Assembly: GCA_026419785.1 (NCBI GenBank)
Contig: JAODTK010001532.1
Location: 1 to 64,000 of the forward strand
Source: Sclerodactyla briareus
Lineage: Eukaryota > Echinodermata > Holothuroidea > Dendrochirotida > Sclerodactylidae
DNA length: 64,000 nt
Direction of reading: 5' to 3'
How positions within the stretch are numbered: the stretch's first letter is position 1; each line of letters starts with the position of its first letter. Positions 46,084 through 58,585 of the stretch are shown in pieces. The translations under genes were made by a program, and so were the position numbers. Below the pieces are notes generated by a model. That model did no database searches, had not been told where the DNA came from, and saw nothing but the letters and a program-made list of their open reading frames with translations.

Positions 46084-48025
46084 AATTTGTACGTAGCCAC
46101 CGTGTTCAGACAGAAGGTGGACACTTGCCTACCTCGCTAAAAAAAAACTATTCTAACAACCCTGCTTTTTCCTTGCTTGGAGCTTGGAAAATACACCTGT
46201 GTCACTAGAGGGTTTTCACATCGTCAAGGCGGCATGAGACTACACCATGAACTGTGAGATCTACCAGTAGTTTATGCAATTTGTCAATATGGATGCGTTA
46301 TAGTATTTCATTAATTTGTTCGAGGTAAAGTGAAGAAGCTGTAATTAACACGGACACCCCACGGCAATAAGTAATGTATCTTCTTACGCAGAGACCACTT
46401 TACATTACATAATTACAACAATGTTATCTACCTGCTGGATTTCACATTCTTCGCATGACGATAACGTCCGGTCTAAAGGTCAGTTTCACTTCAAACACTT
46501 TCGTCCATACCACACGTCGCACCGCGCTTGAAAAAAAGGTGAGGCCATGTTGTTCGTGGGGCTTTGCTTTCTATCATTAGGTTGGAATCAATCGCGTTTT
46601 CTTCAGTAATGTTCATTGTTCGCCGTCAAATCGTAATCGATCGAAATCGATCTAGTCGATTCGAATGTAAAAGTGATATTCGTTGCAATAGCTATGTCAC
46701 AAAACAAAGAAGTATAGGTCGTAGGTATAACGGATATGACATGAAACCAGGTATAGAGCGGAGGGACCCACGATTTTCTTTTGGACTGGCAATCCTGTGG
46801 GGAAGAAAGGTGGAAATCGTGTGTGAAAATGATCTGACATCCACAATAATAGTACCGTGTCTAGTTATTACTCTAGGCAACAATTATTGGCATTACGACT
46901 ACCGGATTCAGAAATTTGGCACTTACTTTTCTTCGCAGAATTTATTATGTGATCAGTACCACCTTAACAATCGCACTAGACCTTATTCGAAAGAAACCCC
47001 AAATGTCATGTTACTGAATATTTGAAGGAATACACCGACATTTCATTCCGGAACTATAAGTGTCCAATTCAATATGTAGGTTGAACAGGTTGAGCTACAG
47101 AGAACTTTTTTCGTCAAAATTACCCTAGATAACTCGGACCACATATTCGGAATACAATATGACTCCATGTCCCGTTTTTGCAGTTCCACTTCCTAACACA
47201 TAGTTTTTCATTTCAAGAAATAACTTGGTGTACGGCGGTGTCGCCAGAATATCGGGAGAGGAGTGGGGGGGGGGGTACGAGTAACACGATTGTAGAGTAT
47301 AATTTATGAGGGGTGGAAATATTAGAAGACTATCTAATCTGGCGCCACCATTTTCACCAACCATCATCTCAAATAATCAGTAGGTCATCATCATGCGGGG
47401 TTGATTGTTAGTTCAACACGAAGGGTGGCGTATACTGGTAATACTATTCAATAATAAATACTTTTATAATAATATTTTGACTAGGGTATAAAACTCAATT
47501 TGAAGTTCAACTACTTAGCTAGACCTAGGCCTAGTCTATACTACCGCTATAGCCTAGGCTCAGGCCGGGGCCCAGGCTAGTAGGCCTATGTATGACGGCT
47601 TAAAAAGGGCAAATAAAAAAAAAACCCGTGAAACCGCACTTACCCTAATCGTAATTCCTTCAGTAGCAGTCAGACAATAATTCCATACGTCCAGTTACAC
47701 AATCGTATCGCTAAATTATCCAGCCGTAGCGGGGTAGCCGATGTTCACACCCGCCTAGGATCTCCAGCTTCAGGTTGTCTTGGCTTGGATTGACTGATGT
47801 GGTAAATAATCGATGGGAGAATCACTTGAATGCTCGCCTCTACCCCCCCCCGCCCTCCCCATCAAATGAGGGTTTTCCTCCAAACGTTCTATGCATATGG
47901 AATAGTGTGTTTCAATTTCAAAAATTGGCAATTTCGGCCTGAAGGCAAGAGAACATAATATTTTGTTTATTTAATTCTTTTAATTTTAAAAAATATAAAA
48001 TTAATGAAAAAATATTAGAAAATAG

Positions 48026-48147
48026 ATATCGACGAGTGCAGAACTGGTGCAGCCGTGTGTCATAATCAGACCACCCTTTGCGTGAGATGTCAAAACGTGA
48101 TATGCTTCCGAGACTTTTTTTTTTTCAATGAAACGAGATATACAATG
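48026..48147 (+). pseudogene. EGF-A pseudo-exon, array unit 1
   Basis: It is homologous to exon A1 at 39,039: a TAG acceptor, then the (D)IDECRTG coding sense, and CCACCCTTTGCGTG. The stretch encoding DTPGSYRCDC is deleted or scrambled and a T homopolymer (48,116-48,125) replaces part of it. The donor position reads ATGAGT instead of GTGAGT. It cannot encode a complete EGF domain. Confidence 0.7.
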
Positions 48148-48399
48148 AGTACAACTAAACATATAACTCAAGGGATAGTGAACAGGTGAACGCGGTATCA
48201 TTTTTCTCCGTTTTGTTTCACCCAATTGAGTAACGGTAGTTTTAATAATTATCAATCCCTTATGTCGTGAGGTGGATGTCTAATAATATTCGATCGATTA
48301 GTCGTATGAATGTCTGATACTGCGTCGTAACATCTTGCAATTGCAAAGGAAATCATAGAACCTGTTGCATTAGATGCAGGACCCATAGCAACAGTGTTG

Positions 48400-48620
48400 A
48401 AATATTGATTTCGACCTGCAGTGACTTGCACGGACCCTTATCAGGCACCATCTTGTCGATACACTTGCAAGGTCAAATGTTATCCCAAGTACACTGTAAA
48501 CTGTAAAGCACAAAAAATCAAGAATGAAGCTGGTCGATGGAGTGGAGGTCTGGTCTATCCGGAATATGCATGCAGATCTATGCTGTTGACCAATGATTAC
48601 TCTTCGGGTTACAGACTTCG
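48400..48620 (+). other. Possible further cassette between EGF-A and EGF-C, unit 1
   Basis: An open stretch from 48,421 reads VTCTDPYQAP and then RYTCKVKCYPKYTVNC, followed by GRWSGGLVYPEYACR. The Cys, Gly-Arg-Trp and Pro spacing vaguely recalls a sushi/CCP-like or EGF-like module, but the frame is not kept in units 2 and 3 (51,240-51,440 and 54,090-54,290). I do not assign a domain. Confidence 0.25.
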
Positions 48621-48682
48621 TGATACACAGTCACACGTTATTACTACAATTGGTTTCATATTCTGTTCTATATGACAGACAG

Positions 48683-48823
48683 AGACCGACGAGTGTCGGA
48701 ACTGGTACACACACAGTGATTATCATACCACTTTTGCGTGAACACACCATGTAGCTACAGATGTGACTGCAAGTCGGGATCTTCTTCACATGCGGTTTGT
48801 GTCAGGTGGGAACAGATGTTCCG
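48683..48823 (+). CDS. EGF-CA exon C, array unit 1 (frameshifted)
   Basis: It begins after GACAG with TDEC-like codons and ends RCSG at a good GTGAGT donor (48,824). Comparison with units 2 and 3 shows a six-cysteine EGF-CA domain: DxNEC, THTCDY, TTFC, NTPGSYICDC, ESGYSS and GGKRCSG. This copy has small indels that break the frame (TTTTGCGTGAACACACC with upstream shift). Splice sites are intact, unlike the EGF-A copies. Confidence 0.6.
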
Positions 48824-50851
48824 GTGAGTACAACCATCCCAAATGAGTCAAGAGATAGTGCACGATATCATGAATCTGCCGTAAGTGACAATTGTACGTA
48901 GCCCACCGGGTGTTCAGACGATATGGTTGGACATTGCCTCCCCCCCTACCTCGCTAACTATTCTAACAACCTCTTTTCCCTTGCCTTGGGAGGCTTGAAA
49001 AATACACCCTGTGTCCCCTAGAGGGTTTTTTCACATAGTCAAGGCGGCCTGAGAATACACCATGACCTGGGAGATCTACCAGTAGTTTATGGGCATTTTT
49101 CGAAATAGATGCGTTAGTATTGCCTTAATTTGTTTCGCGATGTTAAGTGAAAGCTGTATAAAACGACACCCATCGACGGCAATAAGTACTGTATCTTCTT
49201 ACGGCAGAGACGCACTTTACAATACCTAATTACAAACAATGTTATCTACGCAGTCTGATTTCACATTCTTCGGGGCATTGGCATAACTTCCGTTCCTCAG
49301 GTACATATTTCACTTCACACTTTCGTTCATACCACACGTCGCACGCGCGCTTGAAAAAACGTGAAGGATCATTATTTTTTCGTGTGTCTTTGCTTTCTAT
49401 CATTAGTCTTGAATCAATCGCGTTTTTTCTTAGTAATGTTTCAGTTGTTTGCCTTTCAAATCGTAACTCGATCGATCGAATCTATTCGATCGAATGTCGC
49501 AAAGTGTTATTCGTCTGCAATAGCTATGTCACAAAACAAAGAATTAATAGGTCTGTAGTTAACGGATATATATGAAACCAGTGTATAATGAGCGAGGTAC
49601 CGACGATTTTCTTTTGGACTGGCAATCCTGTGGGGAAGAAATGTGGAAATCGTGTGTTGTGTGAAAATGTTTATCACATCAACAATACAAGGACCGTATC
49701 TAGTATTTACTCTAGGCAGTCATCCACGGCATCACTGGACTACAGGATTCAGAAAATTTAGCCTGTACTTTTTTCGCCAGAATTTATTATGGGATCGTAC
49801 CACCTTAACATCGCACTAGACCTATTCGAAAGAAACACCAAAGAGATTCATGTTACAATTTTGAATGAATACACCTGACATTCTTCCCGAAAACTTTAAG
49901 TGTCCAATTAACATTGTAGGTTGAACATTTTGATGCTACAGAGAACTTTGTCGTTTCAAAAAAAATACCCTAGCATAACTCTGAACCTATTCAGGAATAC
50001 CAATATAGACTCCATGTTCCGTTTTGCAATGTTCCACTTTACTACCACATAGTTTTCATTTCAAGAAATAACTTGGTGTACGGCGGGGTGTCGCCAGAAT
50101 ATCGGGAGAGGAGTGGGGGGAGTGGGGGTACGATAACACGATTGTAGAGTATTAATTTATGAGGGGTGGAAATATTAGAAGACTATCTAATCTGGCGCCA
50201 CCATTTTCACAGCAACCCTTTATCCTCAAAACATCCGTAGGACATGCGGGGTGGATTGGTAGCTTCAAAACGAAGGTGGAGTTACCTGGTGAATACTATT
50301 TTAATAATAAATAATTTATTAATAATCATTTGACTAGGGGCTTAGAAAACATCAATTGAAGTTCAATAACTTACGCTAGACCTAGGCCTAGTCTAATCAG
50401 GCCGGGGCCCAGGCTAGTAGGCATATGGTATGAATGTTGCTTAAAAAGCAAATAAAAAAAAAACCGTCGAACCGCACTTACCTAACTCTAATCGTCCAGT
50501 CGCAGTCAGACAATAATTCCATACGTCCAGTTAACAATCGTATCGCTTAAATGTCCAGCCGTAGCGTGGTAGCCGATGTTCACACCACCTATGAATCTCC
50601 AGATCCAGGTTTGTCTTGCTTTGATTTGAATGATTGTGGTAAACTAATCGATGGGAGAATCACTTGAATGCTCGCCTCTACCCCCCCCCCCCCTCCCAAT
50701 CAAATGAGGGTTTTCTCCCAAGTTCTATCATTATGAATAGTGTGTTTCCAATTTCAAAAATTGCAATTCGGCCTGAAGGCAAGCGAACATAATATTTTTT
50801 ACTTCTTTCTGTTGGGAAATCTTGAATTAATGAAAAAAATAGTCAGAATAG

Positions 50852-50977
50852 ATCTGGGACGAGTGCAGAAGAGAACGGTGGCAGCCGATGTGTTCATAAT
50901 CGAACCACCCTTTGCGTTGAGACTGCAAACGTGATATTCTTCGAGACTTTTTTTTTTCAATGAACGAGATATTACCA
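50852..50977 (+). pseudogene. EGF-A pseudo-exon, array unit 2
   Basis: It has the same damage as in unit 1: the sequence after the CCACCCTTTGCGT word loses the central EGF codons, a T run follows (50,948-50,957) and the donor reads ATGAGT. There are extra bases around GAAGAGAACGGTGGC. Confidence 0.65.
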
Positions 50978-51519
50978 ATGAGTACAACTAACCTATATAA
51001 CTCAAGGGATAGTGAACAGGTGAACGCGGTCGGTATCATTTTCTCCGTTTTGTTTACACCCAATTGAGAACGTTTGTTTTGAAGTAATTATCAGTCCCTT
51101 AGGTCGTGAGGTGGATGTCTAATAATATTCGATCGATTAGTCGTATGAATGTTGTACTGTGATAACATTCTTTCAATTGCCAAAGAAATCATAGAACTGT
51201 TGGCATTTAGATGCAGGACCATAGGCAACAGGGTTGACATATGGATTCGACCGCAGTGACTTGACACGGACACTTATCATGCAACCATCGGGCGATACAA
51301 TTGCAAGGGCAAAATTTATCCCAAGTAACTGTAAACTGTTAACACAAAAAATTCAAGATGATTTTTTTTTGGCGATGGAGTGGAGGTCCGGTCTTATCCG
51401 GAATATGGCATGCAGAATCTTATGCTTTTACCAATGATTACTCTTCGGGTTACAGACTTCGGATACAATAGTCACGTGTATTACTCCAATTGGTTCTAAT
51501 ATTGTTCTATTTGAGACAG

Positions 51520-51665
51520 ATATCAAACGAGTGCGTAAACTGGTACACAAACATGGGATATCCTACCACCTTTTGCGTGAACACACCAGGTAGCTACCAT
51601 ATGTGACTGCGAGTCGAGGATATTCTTCACAGCGGTTTGTGTAAGGTGGTGGAAAAAGATGTTTG
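51520..51665 (+). CDS. EGF-CA exon C, array unit 2 (frameshifted)
   Basis: The acceptor is GAGACAG and the donor GTGAGT (51,666). Coding sense: DI.NECV, TTFCVNTPGSY, CDCES and FV...GKRC, with single-base indels between. It is homologous to exon C in units 1 and 3. Confidence 0.6.
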
Positions 51666-53686
51666 GTGAGTACAACCATCCCAAATGAGTCAAGAGATAG
51701 TGAACACGTACATGATCTGCCGTAAGTGAACATTGTACGGAGCCCACCGTGTCAGACAGACTAGGGGGACATTCCTACCTCGCTAACTATTCTAACAACA
51801 ACACTCTTTTCCCTTGTTTGGAGCTTGGAAGTACACCCTGTGTCACCTAGAGGGTTTTTCACATAGTCACGGGGGCATGAGAATACACCATGACCTGTGA
51901 GATCTACAGTAGTTATGCAATTTTTCTATATGATGCGTTATAGTATTTCATTAATTTGTGCGAGTTAAAGTGAAGAGCTGGCTAAGAAAAAAGACCACCC
52001 CCACGACCAAATAAGTAATGTATCTTTTACGCAGAGACCACTACATTACATAATTACAAACAATGTATCACCCGCTGGATTCTCAATTCTTAGCATTGAC
52101 GATAAACTTCAGTGCCTAAGGTACATGTTTACACTTCAAACACTTTCGTTCCTACCACACGTCGCACCGCGCTTGAAAAAAAAGGGAAGATCATGATTTT
52201 TTCGTGGGTCTTTGCTTCTACATTAGTTTGGAATCATCGCGTTTTCTTCGTAATGTTTCATTTGTTGCTTCAAATTCGGAACTCGATCGAATCGAATGCT
52301 AGTCGATCGAATGTCCAAGGGATAGTCAGTTGCATGCTATGTCACAAAAACAAAGAAGTAATAGGTCTGTAGGTAAAACGGAGTATGACATGAAACCAGG
52401 TTATAATGAGCAGAGGGACCCACGATTTTCTTTTGGACTGGCAATCCTGTGGGGAAGAAAGGGAAAATCGTGTGTGAAAAATGATCTTGGCCTCCAAATA
52501 CATTACCGTATCTAGTTATTACTCTAGGCAGTCATTACCGGCATTAATTGAATACAGATGCAGAAATTTGGACTTACTTTTTTTCGCAGAATTTATTGAT
52601 GAGATCGTACCACCTGCTTAACAACGGCACGGACCGTATTCGAAAGAAAAGAAACCACAAAGGTAATGTTACTGAACTATTTGAAATGAATACACCTGAC
52701 ATTTCTTCCGGAAAACTATAATGTTCCAATCAAATGTGTTGACATGTGATGCTACAGAGAACTTTTTCAGTTTCAAAATTACCCTGATAACTCGAACCCA
52801 GAGTTCGGAATACATATAGACTCAATGTGTCCCGTTTTTTGCATGTTCCACTTTACTACCACATAGTTTTTCATTTCAAGAATAATTGGTGTGTACGGGC
52901 CGGTTGTCGCCAGAATATCGGGCGAGGAAGAGGAGGGGGGGTGGGGGTACGATTAAAACACGATTGTGAGTATACATTTATGAGGGGTGGAATTATAGAA
53001 GACTATCTAATCGGGCGCCACCATTTGAAGCAACCATTATCTCAAAACATCCAGGTATGAAATGGCTGGTTGATTGTTAGCAGTCAACACGAAGGGTTGG
53101 CGTTACCTGGTCATACTATTTTAATAATAAATAAGTTATTTAATAATTCATTTGACTAGGGCTATAAAATACATCAATTGAAGTTCAAACTAACTAGCTA
53201 GACCTAGGCCTAGTCTATACTCAGGCCGGGGCCCAGGATAGTAGGCAATGTATGGACTGTGATAAAAAGGCAAATAAAAAAAAAACCGTGTGAACCGCAC
53301 TTACCCTAACTTCTAATGCATTCCAGTAGAGTCAGACAATAATTCCATACGTCCAGTTACACAATCGTATCGCTAAATTATTCCAGCCGTAGCGTGGTAG
53401 CCGATGTTCACACCCGCCTAGGAATCTCCAGCTTCAGGTATGGTCTTGCTTTGATTTGAATGATGTGCGTAACTAATCGATGGAGAATCACTTATGCTCG
53501 CTTACCCCCCCCCCCCCTCCCATTCAAATGAGGGTTCTCTCCCAAGTTCTATCATTTATGAAAATAGTTGTGTTTCCATTTCAAAAATTGGCAATTTCGG
53601 CCTGAATGCAGAGAACATACTGATTTTGTACTTTCTGTCTTGTTGGGAAATCTTGAATTAATGATGAAAAAAAAAATCAGAAAATA

Positions 53687-53816
53687 GAATATGGGACGGA
53701 CGAAGGCAGAACTGGTGCAGCAGGTGTCATAATCAGGACCACCCTTTGCGCAGTGAGAGGTCTGCAAAACGTGATATATTCAGAGACTTTTTTTTTTCAA
53801 TGAAAGAGATATTACA
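53687..53816 (+). pseudogene. EGF-A pseudo-exon, array unit 3
   Basis: It is homologous to the other EGF-A copies. The centre is degenerate, a T run lies at 53,790-53,797 and the donor position reads ATGAGT. It shares the lesions of units 1 and 2. Confidence 0.65.
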
Positions 53817-54355
53817 ATGAGTACAAATAACCTATATAACTCAAGGGATAGGAACAGGTGAACGCGGTATCTTTTCTCCGTTTTGTTTCCACCAATTTGA
53901 GTAAAGTTAGTTTTGAATTAATATCAGGCCCTATGTCGTGAAGGTGGATGTCTAATAATATTGATCGATTAGTGTATGAATGTTGATACTGGTCATTAAA
54001 CATGATTTCATTGCCAAAGAAATCATTAGAACTGTTGGCATTTAGATTGAGACCATGCAAACAGTGTTTGAACTATTGATTCGACCTGCAGGACTGCACG
54101 GACACGGTATCATGGCAAACCATCTGTGTCGATACCACTGCAAGGTCAAAAAGTTATTCCAAGTAAACTGTAAAACTGTAACACAAAAAATCAAGAATGA
54201 TTGTTGATGTGAGTGGAGGTCCGGTCTATCGAATATGCATGCAGAATCTTATGCTTTTACCAATGATTACTCTTCGGGGGGTTACAGATTCGGATTACAC
54301 TAGGCAACGTGTATTATACAATTGGTTTTAAGATTCTGTTCTATATTGAGAACAG

Positions 54356-54498
54356 ATATCAACGCATGTGCGTTAACTGGTACACACCACATGTGATTAT
54401 CCTACCACCTTTTGCGTGAACACACCAGGTAGCTACATATGTGACGGCGAGTCGGGAATCTTCACAGAGGTTTGTGGTCAGGTGGCCAAGATGTTCCG
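54356..54498 (+). CDS. EGF-CA exon C, array unit 3 (frameshifted)
   Basis: The acceptor is AACAG and the donor GTGAGT (54,499). The stretch CCTACCACCTTTTGCGTGAA and CACCAGGTAGCTACATATGT reads TTFCVNTPGSYIC. The first and last parts are in other frames because of one-base changes. The array unit continues past it. Confidence 0.6.
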
Positions 54499-55808
54499 GT
54501 GAGTACAACCATCCCAAATGAGTCAAGAGATAGTGCACGATATCATGAATCTGCGTACGGAAGTGACACCTTGTAAGAGCCACCGTGTTCAGACGTAGGT
54601 GGACCAGTGACCTACTCGCACTATTCTAACAACACTCTTTCCATGTTTGGAGTTGGAAAATCCACCTGGTGTCTAGAGGGTTTTTCACATAGTCAAGGCG
54701 GCATGAGATACCCATGACCTGTGGATCTACCAGTAGTGTATGCAATTTTTCTATATGATGCGTTATAGTATTTCATTAATTTGTTTTCGAGTTAAAGGTG
54801 AACGAGCTGTAAATTAAAACGACACACCAGACACAATAAGTAATGTATCTTTTACGCAGAGACCACTTTACATTAAATAATTTACAACAATGTTATCCTA
54901 CCAGCTGGTTTCAAATTCTTCGCATGACGATAAACTCAGTCCCTAGGTAAAGTTCCACTTCAAACACGTTCGTTCATACCCACACGCGCAACCGCGCGTG
55001 AAAAAAAGGTGCAGATCATGATTTTTCGTGGGTCTTGCTTTCATATTAGTTTGGAATCAATCGCGTTTCTTCAGTAATGTTTATTGTTTGCTTCAAATTC
55101 GTAAACTCGATCGAATCGAATCTAGTCGACGATGTCCAAAGTGATTATTCGTCTGACAATAGCTATGTCACAAAACAAAAGAGTAAAGGTCTGTGGTTTA
55201 TAACGGATATTTATGAAATGAAACAGTTTATAAGAGCAGGAGGGACCACGATTTTCTTTTGGACTGGCAATCCTGTGGGGAAGAAAGGTGGAAATCGTGT
55301 GTGTACAATGATGCGGAATCCACACTAACCGTACCGTATCTAGTTATTACTAGGCAGTTCATACCGGCATTACTTGACTACAGGATCAGGAATTTGGCAC
55401 TTACTTTTCTTCGCAGAATTTATTATGTGATCAGTACCACCTTAACAATCGCACTAGACCTTATTCGAAAGAAACCACAAATGTCATGTTACTGAATATT
55501 TGAAATGAATACACCTGACATTTCATTCCCGGAACTATAAGTGTCCAATTCAATATGTAGGGTGAAATGTGATGCTACAGAGAACTTTTTCGTTCAAAAT
55601 TACCCCTAGATAACTCTGACCCCATATGTCCGGAATACCATATAGACTCCATGTTCCCGTTTTTGCATGTTCCACTTTACTACCACATAGTTTTTCATTT
55701 CAAGAAATAATTTGGTGTACGGCGGTGTCGCCAGAATATCGGGAGAGGAGTGGGGGTGGGGGTACGATTAACACGATTGTAGAGTATACATTTATGGGGG
55801 TGGAAGTA

Positions 55809-56651
55809 TAGTTTGACCTTTCTACCTCAAGCGACCCCCAAAAATCTCGACCCTCCCCCTCACATTGAAACACAAAGATTTGGTCTTTTTTATCAGTTTT
55901 ATATATACTTTCTCCACTTTGGGGGCTATACCTATTTTCTGATAGTTTACCGCAAATTGACCTGAAAAATCGACCTCTTCCACCTCGAAACCGCTGTTTT
56001 CGGGGGGGGGGGAGTGGGGGGGGGGGTGTTTCCTGTGCAAATGGGCTCGGCACTCAGTGGAATTAGAACCTAAAAATAGCACATTGACCTCGGGTCCCCC
56101 GTGACAGCCAGAAAACGTTTCGCGGAACAGGTCCCTGTACGAACGTGCTATGAATTCTGTTAACCAATCCAATAGGCTGAATTCATGTTTTTTGATGGAT
56201 AGTGATGGGGGAATATTACAAACATGTTTGTAGTTGGTGTATGTGAATGTCATATTCATTGTGGGACTTGCAGGTGGGAGATTTTGCCCAAAAACTGCAA
56301 AATAAGCCGAAAATGATGCCGAAATGTGGCATTTTTTAATATTCATCAGGAGGAAGTGAAGAAAAGAACCGTCATTTTTTCATGGCTCTTTTTATCAAAA
56401 GGTTAAGAAAAATGTCCATGCCTTCATATGTAATGATTTACTGATCAAAAGATTCCTCATACTGTAAAGACAAGATAGATGGAATGAACTCATCGCACAT
56501 ATGCAAACATAATTAGGTCCGGCAGCCGTTGGGTTAAGCGGAGCCCCTTCGTTATCATTCCATCTGATACATAGGTGCGAATAGAACAAATATGGTCCTA
56601 TTTCAAGAGTCATATAAAACAAGTTTTTTCTACAAACCCCCAGTTGATTGA
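55809..56651. other. No recognised gene; G/C homopolymer-bearing repeat
   Basis: This stretch joins the array end to block Q copy 2. It has G runs at about 55,999-56,026. The long minus-strand open stretch (55,822-56,346) has proline runs from homopolymers and no known domain. I treat it as non-coding, probably transposon-derived. Confidence 0.45.
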
Positions 56652-58585
56652 GTTCCAACAGGTACTTGTTTAGCGCTAAGGGCGATTAGCAGGCCGGAGC
56701 GCGTCTGCCGGCGCGCCTGCAGGCACGTGCGCCCAGCGGGGGTGGTTCAACCAGTGGGCAGCGGGGGGTGACGCTAAGCTCTTTTTAAGAGATTGTTAGC
56801 CATGCTACTGCTGAGCCTCGATGTTCACGTGCAACCGAGAGGAGGTTGCGACCGTCCTCGCAATGGATTACATCAAATGAATAATATAAATATTCTGAGG
56901 GATACTACGGCGACGACTTCGTGTATTATGTCAGCTTAGCCCTAGGTACGGATACAGCCCGAATCGCTTGGAGAAAGTTTCGGAGAACTTTGCGCCTGCA
57001 TGCCTTTGAGTCGATAAACGCCGGGTGTGCCTTCATACGTGAGTCTAGGCCAAGATAGACAGCACAAACCTGTTTGGGACTACGTACGTAACACGATCCA
57101 TGTCAGTTTATCATCAATTGAAAGTGGTTAGGAGCAAGAATGCCCACATGATGCAACTTCCAAACAGCTCAATGCTCATCTTCATTCTCATCTTTACTCT
57201 CATCCAAAGTAGTATTAAAGAGGCATCATCGTATCGCAACTCCCCACCAATAAAGGACGAGACTGTTATGTGACGAACTGTCTCGCAGTGAATCGAAAAT
57301 ATGTCCGCATTGACATATTATTATGAGAATAAATATATTTCATCATGACGTCAAGCAGATATCGCAATCGCATCCTCGCCATTAACTCGGACGGACCATG
57401 CCCTTTAAATTTTCCACATAAACCGATCGACCCGCTCGTTCACCTTCTTCGAATGTTTCAGAGCGCTTGACATTTGGACGAAGAGGGGGGGGGGGGGGGG
57501 GGGGGGGAGGCGGGGGGGGGGTGAGGGCTCGTGGCGAAATTTAGGGAAGTGAGTGATATTTGCGACACTCAGCTCGAAGAGGTCAGCGCGTACAAGAACG
57601 ATTGAAGGTTTTACCTACCCTTGTGAAATTGGAAAAATGAAAAACAGCTGAGGCACGAAAGTCGGATAAGTCTAATAAAAAAGAAACAGTATTGAAGGCA
57701 AATTACCTATACATAACCATGCAGAGCCTTCTTTGATTTGAACACAACCTTTAACTAGGTGGAGCGGGTCAAATGGGCCATATGGAAATCTAATTTGGGA
57801 AGTATAGGCCAACCCTAATAGGGTCAATTCTTCTCATGCTAACAGTCAGAAATGCCTATGCCTGTTGTCCTATTTGATTCCACCTGTATATTTGAAAATA
57901 TTGCGGTATGTTGATAGATGAGCCAAGAATAATAACACTTTTCGTCCATACGGCGAATATTGATGAATATGTATTCCCTTCGACTCATCTCTGCGACACA
58001 CAAACATCTCTGTGCCATGATATTGATGGGAGTTATCAGTGCATGTGTAGAGCAGGCTATAATGGGATGACTGCAACAGGAACGAGGGCGACCTGCTCTG
58101 GTGGGTATAGTATCATATGTTCCATCATTTATTTGAGGAACATTAGGATTAGACCTAGTTTCGTGAGAGTGTATAATGTATTCATTCGTAAACAAGTCTA
58201 AGCAGCTGTGACTGTTTACTTGAGTTGTCGTATTTTCTGTTTCGTTACTTGTTCAATTATTCACACCAGGATGATGAAATAATCGTAATCCTTAATTGCA
58301 GTAATATTCCGAAGAGCTGATAGTGAGTTCTCTCTTGTGATATATGTTTGAGCAAAGAGCAACGAGGCTTGAAAGTTCGTCAATATTAGCGTCATCCTTG
58401 AAAACCTGCTCTACTTTTCAAGTGAAGACGGTGTAACATTTCGGAAGTCAACGCTTATGGCAGAGCACCATGGTCAATCATAATATTCTAACATTAGTGT
58501 TTCTTATGTAATCGGAACACATTTAGCGGGATTTACTGTGGTTGTAATTATGGATTTAGGCAAATACTCTGGTTACCAATCAAAC
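56652..58585 (+). repeat. Segmental duplication block Q, copy 2
   Basis: It matches 41,804-44,095 in order: GTTCCAACAGGTACTTG, the GCGCGCCTGCAGG region, AATATAAATATTC (56,882), GGCGACGACTTC, TACGGATACAGCCCGAATCG, a long G run (57,486-57,530) and EGF exon B2. The right end is TCTGGTTACCA, where copy 1 is cut by the gypsy LTR. It lacks the 412-bp tandem pair of copy 1. Confidence 0.85.
57957..58100 (+). CDS. EGF-CA exon B2 (open frame, weak acceptor)
   Basis: At 144 nt with no stop, it is the only EGF copy here that is fully open. It reads (N)IDEYVFPSTHLC, TSLCHDIDGSYQCMCRAGY and TGTRATCSG. The first cysteine of the Ca-binding EGF pattern (DEC) is Tyr (TAT for TGT), so one disulphide is lost. 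The donor is GTGGGT at 58,101. The acceptor position reads CGGCGA where copy B1 has CCGCAG, so splicing here is doubtful. It may be a drifting duplicate. Confidence 0.6.

Larger units (their letters stand above)
46084..55808 (+). repeat. 2.83-kb tandem array (3.4 units) in the EGF locus
   Basis: Units start near 46,084, 48,889, 51,730 and 54,569 (GTACGTAGCC.ACCGTG-like). Fixed words recur at the same offset: TTGGACTGGCAATCCTGTGG at 46,781, 49,614, 52,433 and 55,259; GCCGGGGCCCAGG at about 47,563, 50,401 and 53,225; and GTGTCGCCAGAATATCGGG near 47,239, 50,090, 52,907 and 55,727. Each full unit holds a damaged EGF-A exon and an EGF-C exon near its end. The last unit stops at about 55,808, before its exons. 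Units differ mainly by one-base indels. The long open frames inside (for example 46,564-47,025) are not conserved between units and are probably not coding. Confidence 0.92.

Noticed and set aside
46564-47025. 153-codon plus-strand open frame in array unit 1
   Set aside because: The frame is not kept in the other array units, so it is unlikely to be coding.
48421-48640. Sushi/CCP domain in array unit
   Set aside because: The cysteine and tryptophan spacing does not fit well, and the frame is broken in sister units.
55822-56346. 174-codon minus-strand open frame
   Set aside because: Proline runs come from G/C homopolymers, there is no domain or splice context, and it starts beside repeat borders.
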